Shown here piece by piece: positions 37,454 to 46,972 of a stretch of DNA of 64,000 nucleotides. Source of the stretch: SHZL01 sp963815185 (lineage in GTDB: Bacteria; Pseudomonadota; Gammaproteobacteria; Xanthomonadales; SZUA-36); assembly GCA_963815185.1 (NCBI GenBank), contig CAWFGC010000007.1:274088-338087 (forward strand), in the 5' to 3' direction. A program made the translations under genes and the position numbers. The notes under the pieces were generated by a model. The model was not told the origin of the DNA, searched no databases, and saw nothing but the letters and a program-made list of their open reading frames with translations. How positions within the stretch are numbered: position 1 is the first letter of the stretch; every line of letters starts with the position of its first letter.

Positions 37454-39361
37454 TTACAAGCGGTCTTCGAATACTTCAATTTCCGCCTGCTGGCGCAACA
37501 TGCGCAGGAAGCCCAGCGCTTCGGCGTTGCCGGTCGCGTTGGCGATGCGGCGGCGGTAGTTCTTCACCTTTTCCAGGTCTATTTTCTCTACATCCCCATC
37601 GGTCACCTGCTCCAGTTGAACCACCGCGAAGCCGCTGTCCACGGGCACGATCTCGGTTCTTGGCTGGTCAGCTTCAGGAGGCTGCATTTTGAATACCTGC
37701 GCCAACAAATCGGCAGGCACCTGCGGGTCTTTGCGCAGCACCGCCTCGAAGGCCAGCGGTTCGAGCGCGTTGGCCGCAGCAGTTGCGGCCATGTCCTGGC
37801 CGTCCTGCAGTTGTTTCAATATTTCGTTTGCGCGGTCCGAAGCCTGCTGCAGTGCGCGTTCGTGGCGGATACTTTCGATCACGCTGTCGCGCACCTCGGC
37901 CAGCGGTTTCACATTTTCGGGTATGTGCTGCTTGAGCCGCACCACGACGATATGGTTTTCGCCCAGATCGACGGGATCACTGACCGCGCCCTGGCGCAGA
38001 ACCAGGTCGGAGAACGCCGCATTGACCACTGCCGGATTGGCCGCAATCCCTTCCCCGCCGGCACGGCCGAACGGGCCCGCTTCCTGCACCTTCAGTCCCA
38101 GTACTTCGGCAGCCGAATTCAGCGTCGTCGGATCCTCGTAAATCAAATCAACCAGGCGATCGGCCTGCTCGATGAATTTCTTCTCCTGGGTATCGGTGCG
38201 ATATTCCTCCAGAATAGTGTCGCGCGCTTCCTCGAAGGTCATGCCCTCGGCCGGGCGTATATCGCGTAAATCGATCACGTGCCAGCCGAACCCGGTACGC
38301 ACAGGGTCGGATATAGGCTTATCCTTGGTCAAGGCATACAGACCGTCCTCGAAAGCCTGCACCATCACACCTGGCTCGATCCAGCCGAGGTCTCCGCCCT
38401 GCTCGGCCGAGCCGGCATCCTCGGAGTATTCCTTTGCCAGTGCGGCGAAGTCTTCCCCGGCTCGCGCGCGCTCCGCCAGACCCTCCGCCTTTTGCCGGGC
38501 GCTCTCGATGGTAGCCTCGTCGGCATCGGCATCGACCGTGATCAGGATATGTGAAGCCAGCCTGGCTTCGGGTGTGACAAAGCGGGCTTTTTGTTCTTCG
38601 AAACGGGCGCGCAGTTGATCTTCATCCGGCGTTACGTCTTCTGTCATCGTCGCCGCATCCAGCTCCAGGTACTCGATCACGACCTGCTCTTCCGAGCGGT
38701 AGAGTTCCGGATGCAAATCGTACCAGTCGGTAATGGCAGCGTCGTCCACCTCAGCCGACTCGCCCTCGAGCGCTGCGGCATCGGCTGCCACCACGATGGC
38801 CTTGAAGGTGCGTTGCTGGTCCTGCAGCTTGACGTATTGTTTCAGCTCCCAATCGGTGGCGATCGAACTGGCGGTAATGGTTCCCGGATACTGGTCGAGA
38901 ATTAGCTGCGCACGCATTTGATTTTCGAAACGCTGCGGCGTGGTACCCTGCGCAGCCAAACGTGACTGGTATACATCGGCGTTGAACTGGCCATCGACCT
39001 GGAATCCGGCCACATTGCGGATGGCCTGCGCCAGGGTTTCGTTATCCACCGACAGGCCGGTTTCATCCGACACCTGGGTCAGCAATTGCTGATCGATCAG
39101 GGAATCGAGGAATTGGCGGCGAATGGCCGGTTGGTCGAACTGTTCGGGATCAAAATTCTTCCCCATCAGAGCTTGCATGCGGCGGCGGTAATTCTGGAAA
39201 CCCTGCGAGAAGTCGTTCGCGGTGATGTCCACGTCATTCACCCGCGCGACGCTGTTGACGGCATTTGAAGTGAAGTAGGAATTGACCCCGACAAAAGCAA
39301 AGGGAATGATCAAAATCGCAAAAATGAAAATGGCGATAATGCCCGTGAGGCGTTCGCGCAT
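37454..39361 (-). CDS. ppiD: Peptidyl-prolyl isomerase PpiD (SurA N-terminal domain, parvulin)
   Basis: About 635 residues. An N-terminal anchor (LTGIIAIFIFAILIIPFAFVG) precedes a SurA-like chaperone domain (AVNSVARVNDVDITANDFSQ), a parvulin domain (ASHILITVDADADEA...GGDLGWIEPGVMV) and a second helical region. PpiD is a periplasmic chaperone docked at the Sec translocon. The true start is taken as ATG 39361 (MRERLTGI); upstream residues are not family-like. The location after hupB and the tRNAs is classical. Confidence 0.93.
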   Translation of the reverse strand: MRERLTGIIAIFIFAILIIPFAFVGVNSYFTSNAVNSVARVNDVDITANDFSQGFQNYRRRMQALMGKNFDPEQFDQPAIRRQFLDSLIDQQLLTQVSDETGLSVDNETLAQAIRNVAGFQVDGQFNADVYQSRLAAQGTTPQRFENQMRAQLILDQYPGTITASSIATDWELKQYVKLQDQQRTFKAIVVAADAAALEGESAEVDDAAITDWYDLHPELYRSEEQVVIEYLELDAATMTEDVTPDEDQLRARFEEQKARFVTPEARLASHILITVDADADEATIESARQKAEGLAERARAGEDFAALAKEYSEDAGSAEQGGDLGWIEPGVMVQAFEDGLYALTKDKPISDPVRTGFGWHVIDLRDIRPAEGMTFEEARDTILEEYRTDTQEKKFIEQADRLVDLIYEDPTTLNSAAEVLGLKVQEAGPFGRAGGEGIAANPAVVNAAFSDLVLRQGAVSDPVDLGENHIVVVRLKQHIPENVKPLAEVRDSVIESIRHERALQQASDRANEILKQLQDGQDMAATAAANALEPLAFEAVLRKDPQVPADLLAQVFKMQPPEADQPRTEIVPVDSGFAVVQLEQVTDGDVEKIDLEKVKNYRRRIANATGNAEALGFLRMLRQQAEIEVFEDRL

Positions 39362-39433
39362 CGACTTGAAGAACCATAAGCCCAATCGTTCCCTTGTCAA
39401 TTCACCGGCAATGTCCGGCGCCATATGATAATA

Positions 39434-39460
39434 AAAAGGGCGCCCCGAGGGCGCCCTTTT
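39434..39460 (-). terminator. Terminator after the tRNA-Val/tRNA-Asp transcript
   Basis: GGGCGCCC-cga-GGGCGCCC with T/A runs on both sides, directly after tRNA-Asp in the minus direction and just before ppiD. Confidence 0.8.
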
Positions 39461-39468
39461 CTTTTTAG

Positions 39469-39545
39469 TGGCGGAGTGGACGGGACTCGAACCCGCGACC
39501 CCCGGCGTGACAGGCCGGTATTCTAACCGACTGAACTACCACTCC
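39469..39545 (-). tRNA. tRNA-Asp(GTC)
   Basis: Cloverleaf with acceptor GGAGTGG/CCACTCC, anticodon loop CTGTCAC and encoded CCA; nearly identical to E. coli tRNA-Asp in its loops. Confidence 0.96.
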
Positions 39546-39553
39546 ACGCTTTG

Positions 39554-39629
39554 TGGTGGGTGCTGACGGGCTCGAACCGCCGACCCTCGCCTTGTAAGGG
39601 CGATGCTCTTCCAACTGAGCTAAGCACCC
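39554..39629 (-). tRNA. tRNA-Val(TAC)
   Basis: Acceptor GGGTGCT/AGCACCC, anticodon loop CTTACAA, T loop TTCGAGC, encoded CCA. It lies 8 bp upstream of tRNA-Asp, so the two form one transcript. Confidence 0.96.
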
Positions 39630-39631
39630 CA

Positions 39632-39688
39632 GGGGCCTGTCAACATTACCCGGTCACCGCGGCGATCGGGTAAGTGTTGACAGGCCCC
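39632..39688. repeat. Palindrome GGGGCCTGTCAACA...TGTTGACAGGCCCC
   Basis: 14-bp perfect arms (39632-39645, 39675-39688) with an inner ACCCG/CGGGT pair form a long hairpin between hupB and tRNA-Val. There is no T-run, so a repeat element is as likely as a terminator. Confidence 0.65.
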
Positions 39689-39701
39689 ATCGAAAGGCGC
39701 G

Positions 39702-39974
39702 CTAGTTTACAGCATCTTTCAGGGCTTTACCAGCCTTGAACGCCGGGTTCTTTGAAGCCTTGATTTTTATCGTTTCGCCGGTGCGCGGATTGCGGCCGGT
39801 GCGTGCGGCACGCTTCCTGACCGCGAAGGTGCCGAACCCAACGAGGGAAACTGTCTGACCTTTTTTCAATGCCTTGGTTACACTTTTTACGAATCCGTCA
39901 ACGGCTCGACCTGCGTCTGCTTTGCTCAGGCTGGCAGAGTCGGCAATAGCGTCAATCAATTCAGATTTATTCAT
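39702..39974 (-). CDS. hupB: DNA-binding protein HU-beta
   Basis: 90 residues of the HU/IHF fold: NKSELIDAIADSASLSKADA, then GRNPRTGETIKIKASKNPAFKAGKALKDAV, which holds the DNA-intercalating arm signature. It follows lon in the classic clpX-lon-hupB-ppiD order. GGAG lies 7 nt before the ATG. Confidence 0.96.
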   Translation of the reverse strand: MNKSELIDAIADSASLSKADAGRAVDGFVKSVTKALKKGQTVSLVGFGTFAVRKRAARTGRNPRTGETIKIKASKNPAFKAGKALKDAVN

Positions 39975-40302
39975 TCTAGCACTCCGTATTTTGATCGGTT
40001 GGTGATGTGAGTTTTAGGCTAATGCAGACCGCAGACTTCCACACCATGGCGGCTGATTCTGTGCGTTGCGAAAGTAGCGGAGACCCCCGGAAAGCCTTGT
40101 CTGTCAAGGCCTGCAAGCCGTGGGTGAATACTAATACGGCAATCAAGATGACGCAACACAATTCCGAGCGAATCAGAAAGTGTTTACTGAACTAAAGCCG
40201 CCAAGCTGCTCATTGTGTAGCAAAAGAAAAAAATTGCCCGCGCCGGAATTTTCTCCGACGCAAGCGATTTTCATACACCAATGCCGCGCTGAAGTGGCCT
40301 AA
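39975..40302. other. hupB upstream region
   Basis: This 328-bp gap holds the hupB leader and the lon terminator (40227-40261). Small open frames here show no family features. I see no repeat or RNA gene. Confidence 0.5.
40227..40261 (-). terminator. Terminator downstream of lon
   Basis: Hairpin GCGTCGGAgaaaatTCCGGCGC (complement of 40240-40261) followed in the minus direction by GGGCAATTTTTTT. Confidence 0.75.
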
Positions 40303-42727
40303 TCAGTGGGTCAGCACCGGGTTCTCGGCTTCCTTGCGCGGTAATTTTTCGTTTTCGATCTTGGCCGGCAAGGGCTGCGGCATCGAAGTCAGGGCATATT
40401 CCAGCACCTGGTCGATGGTGGACACCGGGTGAATCTCCAGCTTTTTCAGAATCGCCTTGGGAATGTCCACCAGGTCCTTCTCGTTCTCTTCCGGAATCAG
40501 CACCACCTTCATTCCGCCGCGATGGGCGGCCAGCAGTTTTTCCTTCAGGCCGCCGATGGGTAAGACCTTACCGCGCAGCGTGATTTCGCCGGTCATGGCG
40601 ACATCGGCACGCACCGGGATGCTGGCTCAATGCCGAGACCAGGGCCGTGCACATCGCGATACCGGCGGATGGACCGTCTTTCGGCGTGGCGCCTTCCGGC
40701 ACATGCACATGGGCATCGTATTGCTGATAAAACCCGGGCTCGATACCCAGGCGTTCGGCACGGCTGCGCACCACGGTCATCGCCGCCTGGATGGACTCCT
40801 GCATCACTTCGCCCAATTGTCCGGTCTGTGTCAGCCGGCCTTTGCCCGGCATCAGCGTCGCTTCGATGCGCAACAATTCACCGCCCACCTCGGTCCAGGC
40901 CAGACCGGTGACCTGACCAATTTCGTTCTCCTCCTCAACCACGCCATAACGGAACTGACGCACGCCGAGGAAAGATTGCAGGTTGCGCGTGGTGACCGTG
41001 ACTTTGCTTCTGCCTTTTTCCAGCGCCAGCCTTTTCACCGACTTGCGGCAGATTTTGGCAATCTCACGTTCCAGGTTGCGCACGCCGGATTCGCGGGTGT
41101 AATAGCGGATGATATCCATCAACACGGTCTCGCTGATGCTGATTTCATCGTCTTTCAGGCCGTGTTGCTCCATCTGCTTGGGCATTAAATAACGTATGGC
41201 AATGTTGAGTTTTTCGTCCTCGGTATAACCCGGAATGCGGATTACTTCCATGCGGTCCAGCAAGGGGCTCGGAATGCGCAGCGAATTCGCGGTGGCGACG
41301 AACATTACTTCGGAGAGATCAAAATCCACCTCGAGATAATGGTCGTTGAAGGTATGGTTCTGTTCCGGGTCCAGCACCTCCAGCAATGCGGATGAAGGAT
41401 CGCCGCGGAAATCCATCGACATCTTGTCCAGCTCATCGAGCATGAACAGCGGATTGCGCGTGCCGATCTTGGCCATATTCTGCAATACGCGCCCCGGCAT
41501 GGAACCGATATAGGTGCGGCGGTGGCCGCGGATTTCTGCTTCATCCCGTACGCCGCCCAGCGACATGCGCACGAACTTGCGCCCGGTGGCGCGGGCGATG
41601 GAGCGCCCGAGGCTGGTCTTGCCCACACCCGGCGGGCCGACCAGGCACAGGATGGGGCCTTTCATCTGGCGCACGCGCTGCTGCACCGCCAGGTATTCCA
41701 GAATGCGTTCCTTCACCTTCTTCAGGCCGTAATGGTCTGCTTCGAGGATGGCCTCGGCCTCATCGAGTTTCTTGCGGATGCGGCTGCGTTTCTTCCACGG
41801 CACATTCAGCATCCAGTCGATGTAATTGCGCACCACGGTCGCTTCGGCCGACATCGGCGACATCATCTTCAGTTTGTTCAGCTCGGAGTTGGCCTTCTTG
41901 TCGGCCTCGGGCGACATGCCCGAATCCGCGATACGCCGCGCCAGGTCTTCCATATCGTTGGGCGCGTCGTCCATGTCACCCAGTTCCTTCTGGATGGCTT
42001 TCATCTGCTCGTTCAGGTAGTACTCGCGCTGGCTCTTTTCCATCTGCGTCTTGACCCGGCCGCGGATGCGCTTTTCGAGCTGCAATACGTCGATCTCGCC
42101 TTCCACCAGCGCCATCAGGTGTTCCATGCGCCGCCGCGCATTGCCCATCTCCAGCAGCACCTGCTTCTCTTCCAGGCGAATGGCGAGGTGGGCGGCGACG
42201 GTGTCGGCCAGGCGGCTCGGATCGTCGATACCGGCCAGCGTGGTCAACAGTTCCGGTGGAATCTTGCGGTTGAGTTTGACGTACTGTTCAAACAGAGAAA
42301 CCAGCGAGCGCATGGTGACTTCGAGTTCTTTTTCGCTGGATTCATCGTCCAGCGGCACCAGCTCCCAAAACGCCTCGAAAAACCCGTTCTCTGACTGGTA
42401 ACGGCTGATGTGAACGCGTTCACCGCCCTCGACCAGCACCTTGGTGGTGCCATCGGGCAATTTCAGCAACTGCAAAACCGTCGCCAGCGTGCCCACATCG
42501 AACAGATCGGACTCTGCAGGGTCGTCGACATCGGGCATGCGCTGGGTCACCAGCACAATGCGCTTGTCCACGTCCATGGCCTTGTCCAGCGCCAGAATCG
42601 AGCGCTCGCGGCCGACAAACAGCGGTATCACCATGAAGGGATAAACCACCACGTCCCGCAGCGACAGCACCGGCGTCGGTTGCTGGGCCAAAGGCAGAAT
42701 GGACGTACTTGATTGGGTATCCGACAT
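40303..42727 (-). CDS. lon: ATP-dependent protease Lon, one frameshift near 40618
   Basis: Hexameric AAA+ serine protease of about 805 residues when the frame is restored. N-domain PVLSLRDVVVYPFMVIPLFVG, Walker A GPPGVGKTSLGRS, Walker B MLDELDKM and the catalytic serine in KDGPSAGIAMCT are in the first frame. After SQHP the frame shifts (one extra C in CCCGG) and continues RADVAMTGEITLRGKVLPIGG with the catalytic lysine in GGLKEKLLAA. The C-terminal 100 residues are intact in the second frame, so the shift is almost certainly an error. Confidence 0.95.
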
Positions 42728-42879
42728 CAGGTTCCTCTCCGGCCACCTGCTTCTTCGCCCCGCACCATGCGGAGAAAGCGGTTGACTCTGTTCAGTTTAG
42801 CACTTGGCAGGGATGTCGACCCCTTCAAGCCTGGTTACGACACAATATTGATGCGCGAGGAAGAAATTCAAGTTTCGTC

Positions 42880-42955
42880 ATGGCTGGATTCCAGACGGCG
42901 CCTACGGCGGTCTGGGATGACGCCGGTTCTTTGGCGGTCTGGAATGACGGCGTGT
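42880..42955. repeat. REP-like CTGGATTCCAG...GGTCTGGGATGACG repeats
   Basis: Two head-to-tail copies of a GGCGGTCTGG(G/A)ATGACG motif plus CTGGATTCCAGACGGCG form an imperfect hairpin in the 249-bp lon-clpX gap. Same family as 48493 and 52231. Confidence 0.55.
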
Positions 42956-42976
42956 CGGGGAAAAGAAGCAGCAGCC

Positions 42977-44248
42977 CTAATCGCCGCCGCTGGCTACCTG
43001 CGGCGGGTTCTCGTAGAGAATATACGGTTCGGCGTCGCCATCGATGACGGTCTCATCGACCACCACCTTGGAGACATGTTCCAGCGAAGGCAGATCGTAC
43101 ATGCTGTTGAGCAATACACCTTCCAAAATGGTACGCAGACCGCGCGCGCCGGTCTTGCGCGCCATGGCTTTGAGGGCAATGGCCTGTAGCGCGTCGTCGC
43201 GGATTTCCAGTTCCGCACCCTCCATGTCGAAAAGCTGCTTGTATTGCTTCACAAGGGCATTCTTGGGTTCGGTCAGAATACGGATCAGCGCTTCCTGATC
43301 CAGCTCCGACAGCGTGGCGACTATCGGCAGGCGGCCGACGAACTCCGGAATCAGACCATACTTGACCAGATCTTCGGGCTCCACGTCGAGCAACAACTCG
43401 CCGATATTGTCGATCTTGTCGCGGTTCTTGACCTGGGCAGAAAAGCCGATGCCGGCAGCGGACGACCGCGCCTGGATGACTTTTTCCAGGCCGGCAAACG
43501 CGCCGCCGCAAATGAACAGGATTTGCCCCGTGTCGACCTGCAAGAACTCCTGCTGCGGATGCTTGCGCCCGCCCTGCGGCGGCACCGAGGCGATGGTGCC
43601 TTCGATCAGCTTCAACAGGGCCTGCTGCACCCCTTCCCCCGACACGTCACGGGTAATGGAGGGATTCTCGGCCTTGCGCGAGACCTTGTCGATTTCATCG
43701 ATGTAAACGATGCCGGTCTGCGCCTTTTCCACATCGTAGTCGCATTTCTGCAACAGCTTCTGAATGATGTTCTCGACGTCTTCGCCGACGTAACCTGCCT
43801 CGGTCAGCGTGGTGGCATCGGCAATCGTGAACGGCACATTGAGCATGCGCGCCAGGGTTTCCGCCAGCAGCGTCTTGCCCGAACCGGTGGGCCCAATCAG
43901 CAGGATATTGCTTTTACTCAGTTCAACTTCGTTACCGTGCTGGCGCGTTTCCAGCCGCTTGTAGTGATTGTAAACGGCAACCGCCAGCACCTTCTTGGCA
44001 TGCTCCTGGCCGATGACGAATTCGTCCAGAAAGGCGTGGATCTTGCGCGGGTTCGGCAGTTTCTCGTGATCGGCAACACTGCTGTCTTCGAGTTCTTCGC
44101 GAATGATGTCGTTGCAAAGCTCAACACACTCATCGCAAATGTAGACGCTGGGCCCGGCAATGAGTTTGCGCACTTCATGCTGGCTCTTGCCGCAGAAAGA
44201 GCAATACAGGATTTTGCCATCGGAGCCTTTGCGTTCTTGATCAATCAT
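42977..44248 (-). CDS. clpX: ClpX, ATPase subunit of ClpXP protease
   Basis: 423 residues. N-terminal C4 zinc domain (Cys16, Cys19, Cys38, Cys41; CSFCGKSQHEV...ICDECVELC), Walker A GPTGSGKTLLAET, Walker B IVYIDEIDK and the ClpP-docking IGF-type loop (GIGFSAQ). It unfolds tagged substrates for ClpP, whose gene is 61 bp upstream. Confidence 0.97.
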   Translation of the reverse strand: MIDQERKGSDGKILYCSFCGKSQHEVRKLIAGPSVYICDECVELCNDIIREELEDSSVADHEKLPNPRKIHAFLDEFVIGQEHAKKVLAVAVYNHYKRLETRQHGNEVELSKSNILLIGPTGSGKTLLAETLARMLNVPFTIADATTLTEAGYVGEDVENIIQKLLQKCDYDVEKAQTGIVYIDEIDKVSRKAENPSITRDVSGEGVQQALLKLIEGTIASVPPQGGRKHPQQEFLQVDTGQILFICGGAFAGLEKVIQARSSAAGIGFSAQVKNRDKIDNIGELLLDVEPEDLVKYGLIPEFVGRLPIVATLSELDQEALIRILTEPKNALVKQYKQLFDMEGAELEIRDDALQAIALKAMARKTGARGLRTILEGVLLNSMYDLPSLEHVSKVVVDETVIDGDAEPYILYENPPQVASGGD

Positions 44249-44309
44249 CGTCTGAACTTAATTCTCTTTTGTCAAAATGGATAATATCACCGTGAAAATA
44301 TTACCTTTT

Positions 44310-44924
44310 TTATTTCTTCAAGTCGACACTTCTGTTACTCAGTATCTTATCGATCAGGCCATATTCCAGGGCCTGCCCGGGGTCCATGAAGTTATCGCGC
44401 TCGGTATCACGGGCGATGGTATCTACCTTCTGACCCGTATGCAGGGCAAAAATTTCGTTTAGCTGGCCGCGAATCTTGAGGATTTCGCGTGCGTGAATAT
44501 CGATGTCCGTGGCCTGCCCCTGGTAGCCGCCCAGGGGTTGATGAATCATCACCCGCGAGTGCGGCAGGCAAAAGCGCTTGTTCTTGGCGCCTGCCGACAA
44601 CAGGATGGCGCCCATGCTGGCCGCCTGGCCGACACACATGGTGCTGACATCGCAGCGCACGAACTGCATGGTGTCGTAAATCGCCATGCCCGCGGAAACC
44701 GAACCCCCGGGGCTGTTGATGTACAGGTGGATGTCCTTGTCGGGGTTTTCCGATTCCAGAAACAGCAATTGGGCCACAATCAGATTGGCCGCGTGATCTT
44801 CGATCGGGCCAACGATGAACACTACCCGTTCCTTGAGCAGGCGTGAGTAGATGTCGTACGCGCGCTCGCCGCGCGAACTCTGCTCTACCACCATCGGTAC
44901 GAGATTGAGCGCTCTGGTTTCCAT
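44310..44924 (-). CDS. clpP: ClpP, proteolytic subunit
   Basis: About 204 residues. Catalytic Ser103 in GQAASMGA, His128 in SRVMIHQPLGG and Asp near 177 in RDTERDNFM. I choose ATG 44924 because the upstream 16 codons to 44972 are not family-like. It lies between tig and clpX, the standard operon order. Confidence 0.97.
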   Translation of the reverse strand: METRALNLVPMVVEQSSRGERAYDIYSRLLKERVVFIVGPIEDHAANLIVAQLLFLESENPDKDIHLYINSPGGSVSAGMAIYDTMQFVRCDVSTMCVGQAASMGAILLSAGAKNKRFCLPHSRVMIHQPLGGYQGQATDIDIHAREILKIRGQLNEIFALHTGQKVDTIARDTERDNFMDPGQALEYGLIDKILSNRSVDLKK

Positions 44925-44984
44925 TAGATTGTGTCCTTTTTCCCTGTGGGCGCCGCTTTGGCAGCGAATCACTGCCCCAGTGTA

Positions 44985-46289
44985 TTACTGATTGGCACTC
45001 GCCGCAGCAGAAATTACATCCTGGAACTTCATTTCCTCGGGCGACACTTTAGCGTTTTCCATCACCCAGTCAACCACTTGCTCCTCCAGTACCTGATTCT
45101 CCACCTGCCCCAATAGCTGCTGGTTACCATAATACAACTGTATCACTTCGGTCGGGTCTTCATAGGTTTGGGCAATGGTTTCTACCGCTCTGCGCACCTT
45201 GGCGCTATCGATGCGGATGTTGTTTTGCCGCGCAATTTCGCCCATCAACAGCCCACCGCGGACCCGTGACCTGGCCCGGTCCATGAACGCAGGCGTTTCT
45301 TCCGGGGCGGGTTTGCGCCCTTCCTGAGACGCTGCGCGGGAGGCCAGGCTGGCCGCCTCCTGGCGCACGATGCTGTCCGGGACTTCGAGATCCGGCATGC
45401 TGTCGACCAGCGCCCGGATGATGCGCACTTTCAGGATGGAGGTGACCGCCTGACCGAGTTCACGCTCCAGGTTGTCCTGAACCTCGGCACGCAAAGAGTC
45501 GAGGCTACCGTCTGCGACCCCAAAACCTTGAATAAATTCCTCATCCACTTCCGGCAGTTTGGATTCGGACACCTTGGTGGATTTCAATTCAACCTGTGCT
45601 GTTTGCCCCGCCAGCGCCGATTCATGAAACTGTTGCGGAAACTCGAGCTCGACCGTGGTTTCCTCGCCGGCCTGCAGAGCGCCCAATGCAGACTCCAGGC
45701 TGTCAAAACCCGAGCTGCCCATAACGATTGCCAGCCGCCGCTTGCCCTCTTCGGGAATGCGCTCATCGCCGATCTGCGCGATGTAATCGAATAACACCTG
45801 GTCGCCAGCCTGCGGGGTGCGCTCCACCGGGTTCCAGCTCCGGCGTTGATGCCGCAGCGTTTCGATCATCTCGTCCACGTCAGCTTCAGTCACCGTGGCC
45901 GCCGGCTTTTCAATCGCAAGACCGGATACGTCCACCGGATCGAAATCCGGGTAGACTTCGACCACCGCGGTGAACTCCACATCGCCCTTGCTCAGGTCCT
46001 GCGGCAAATCGGTTACCTGCGGGGCCGAAGCGGGTCGCAGCTTTTCGTCGCGGATGGCTTGCTGCATGCTGGCCTGCATGACTTCGTTGGTGATTTCCAG
46101 CCGCACCTGCTTGCCATAACGCTGGCGCACCACGCTCATCGGCACGCGTCCCGGTCTAAAGCCTTTGAGCTTCACCTCTTTGCACAGCTCCCGCAGGCGC
46201 GTATCCACCTTCTGCTGGATCTCGTCCGCCGGAATCTGCACGGTTACGCGCCGTTCAAGGCCGCCAATATTTTCTACCGAAACTTGCAT
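44985..46289 (-). CDS. tig: Trigger factor
   Basis: 434-residue ribosome-associated chaperone. The ribosome-binding signature is in LKGFRPGRVPMSVVRQRYG, followed by an FKBP-type domain (DQVLFDYIAQIGDERIPEEG) and the helical C-domain. The start MQVSVENIGGLERRV at 46289 is canonical; the frame is open further into a tRNA gene. Confidence 0.96.
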   Translation of the reverse strand: MQVSVENIGGLERRVTVQIPADEIQQKVDTRLRELCKEVKLKGFRPGRVPMSVVRQRYGKQVRLEITNEVMQASMQQAIRDEKLRPASAPQVTDLPQDLSKGDVEFTAVVEVYPDFDPVDVSGLAIEKPAATVTEADVDEMIETLRHQRRSWNPVERTPQAGDQVLFDYIAQIGDERIPEEGKRRLAIVMGSSGFDSLESALGALQAGEETTVELEFPQQFHESALAGQTAQVELKSTKVSESKLPEVDEEFIQGFGVADGSLDSLRAEVQDNLERELGQAVTSILKVRIIRALVDSMPDLEVPDSIVRQEAASLASRAASQEGRKPAPEETPAFMDRARSRVRGGLLMGEIARQNNIRIDSAKVRRAVETIAQTYEDPTEVIQLYYGNQQLLGQVENQVLEEQVVDWVMENAKVSPEEMKFQDVISAAASANQ

Positions 46290-46343
46290 CTGCTTACTCG
46301 ACCTGATGATGTTCAAATTCACGGGGAGCCGGAAAGTGACCAG

Positions 46344-46429
<86 letters not shown>

Positions 46430-46565
46430 ACGTTTTTCTTTGCCGTGGATCGATGCTGCCATCCCGGACTTGGCCTGGTGTCTGTTACTCCCCGAGCCAA
46501 GCTTCGAGTCCGGCCTTGCAACACTCAGCGCTTTCTCATTCTGCTGCGCAAATGCAGTTTTTAAT

Positions 46566-46641
<76 letters not shown>

Positions 46642-46972
46642 GACGTTTCTATTTACTTGTTTTTATTATGTTTTTTGTTGATTCTTTTGCGTCCGAAATC
46701 TTGCTAAATCCCCGGTTCACTTGTGGTTCACTTGGTCGCGTCCATAAAATGAACCACTTAGGAACAAAATCCGACGCGCATTGTAACAGACTGCTAATTG
46801 GTATCAATGGAGTTTCCTAAGACAACACTTCAAAAATCTGGCACCATAAGAACAGGCAAGCAGAGTCCGCGCGTGTCAGCCCCCAGCGGGAAACCGCCGG
46901 TGTTAGGAGACACCAACAAAGTCAGACCCACCGAATTTGTAGACATTATTTGTATCGAGGAGTGAGCACAAA
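46642..46972. other. AT-rich intergenic region before the secreted-protein gene
   Basis: 331 bp, notably AT-richer than its surroundings next to tRNA-Lys. It includes a GTTCACTTGTGGTTCACTTGG direct repeat at about 46725 and an imperfect hairpin CCAGCGGGAAACCGCCGGTGT near 46885. I see no gene. A GAGGAGTG ribosome-binding site precedes 46973. The composition could mark an old insertion at the tRNA. Confidence 0.4.

Noticed and set aside
40630..42712. Frames antisense to lon (243, 290 and 100 codons)
   Set aside because: Lon is continuous apart from one indel and has all catalytic motifs; the antisense frames show none.
46861..46920. Riboswitch-like hairpin upstream of 46973
   Set aside because: CCAGCGGGAAACCGCCGGTG is suggestive, but it does not match the cyclic-di-GMP or other riboswitch patterns I know; I keep it only as a note in the intergenic entry.
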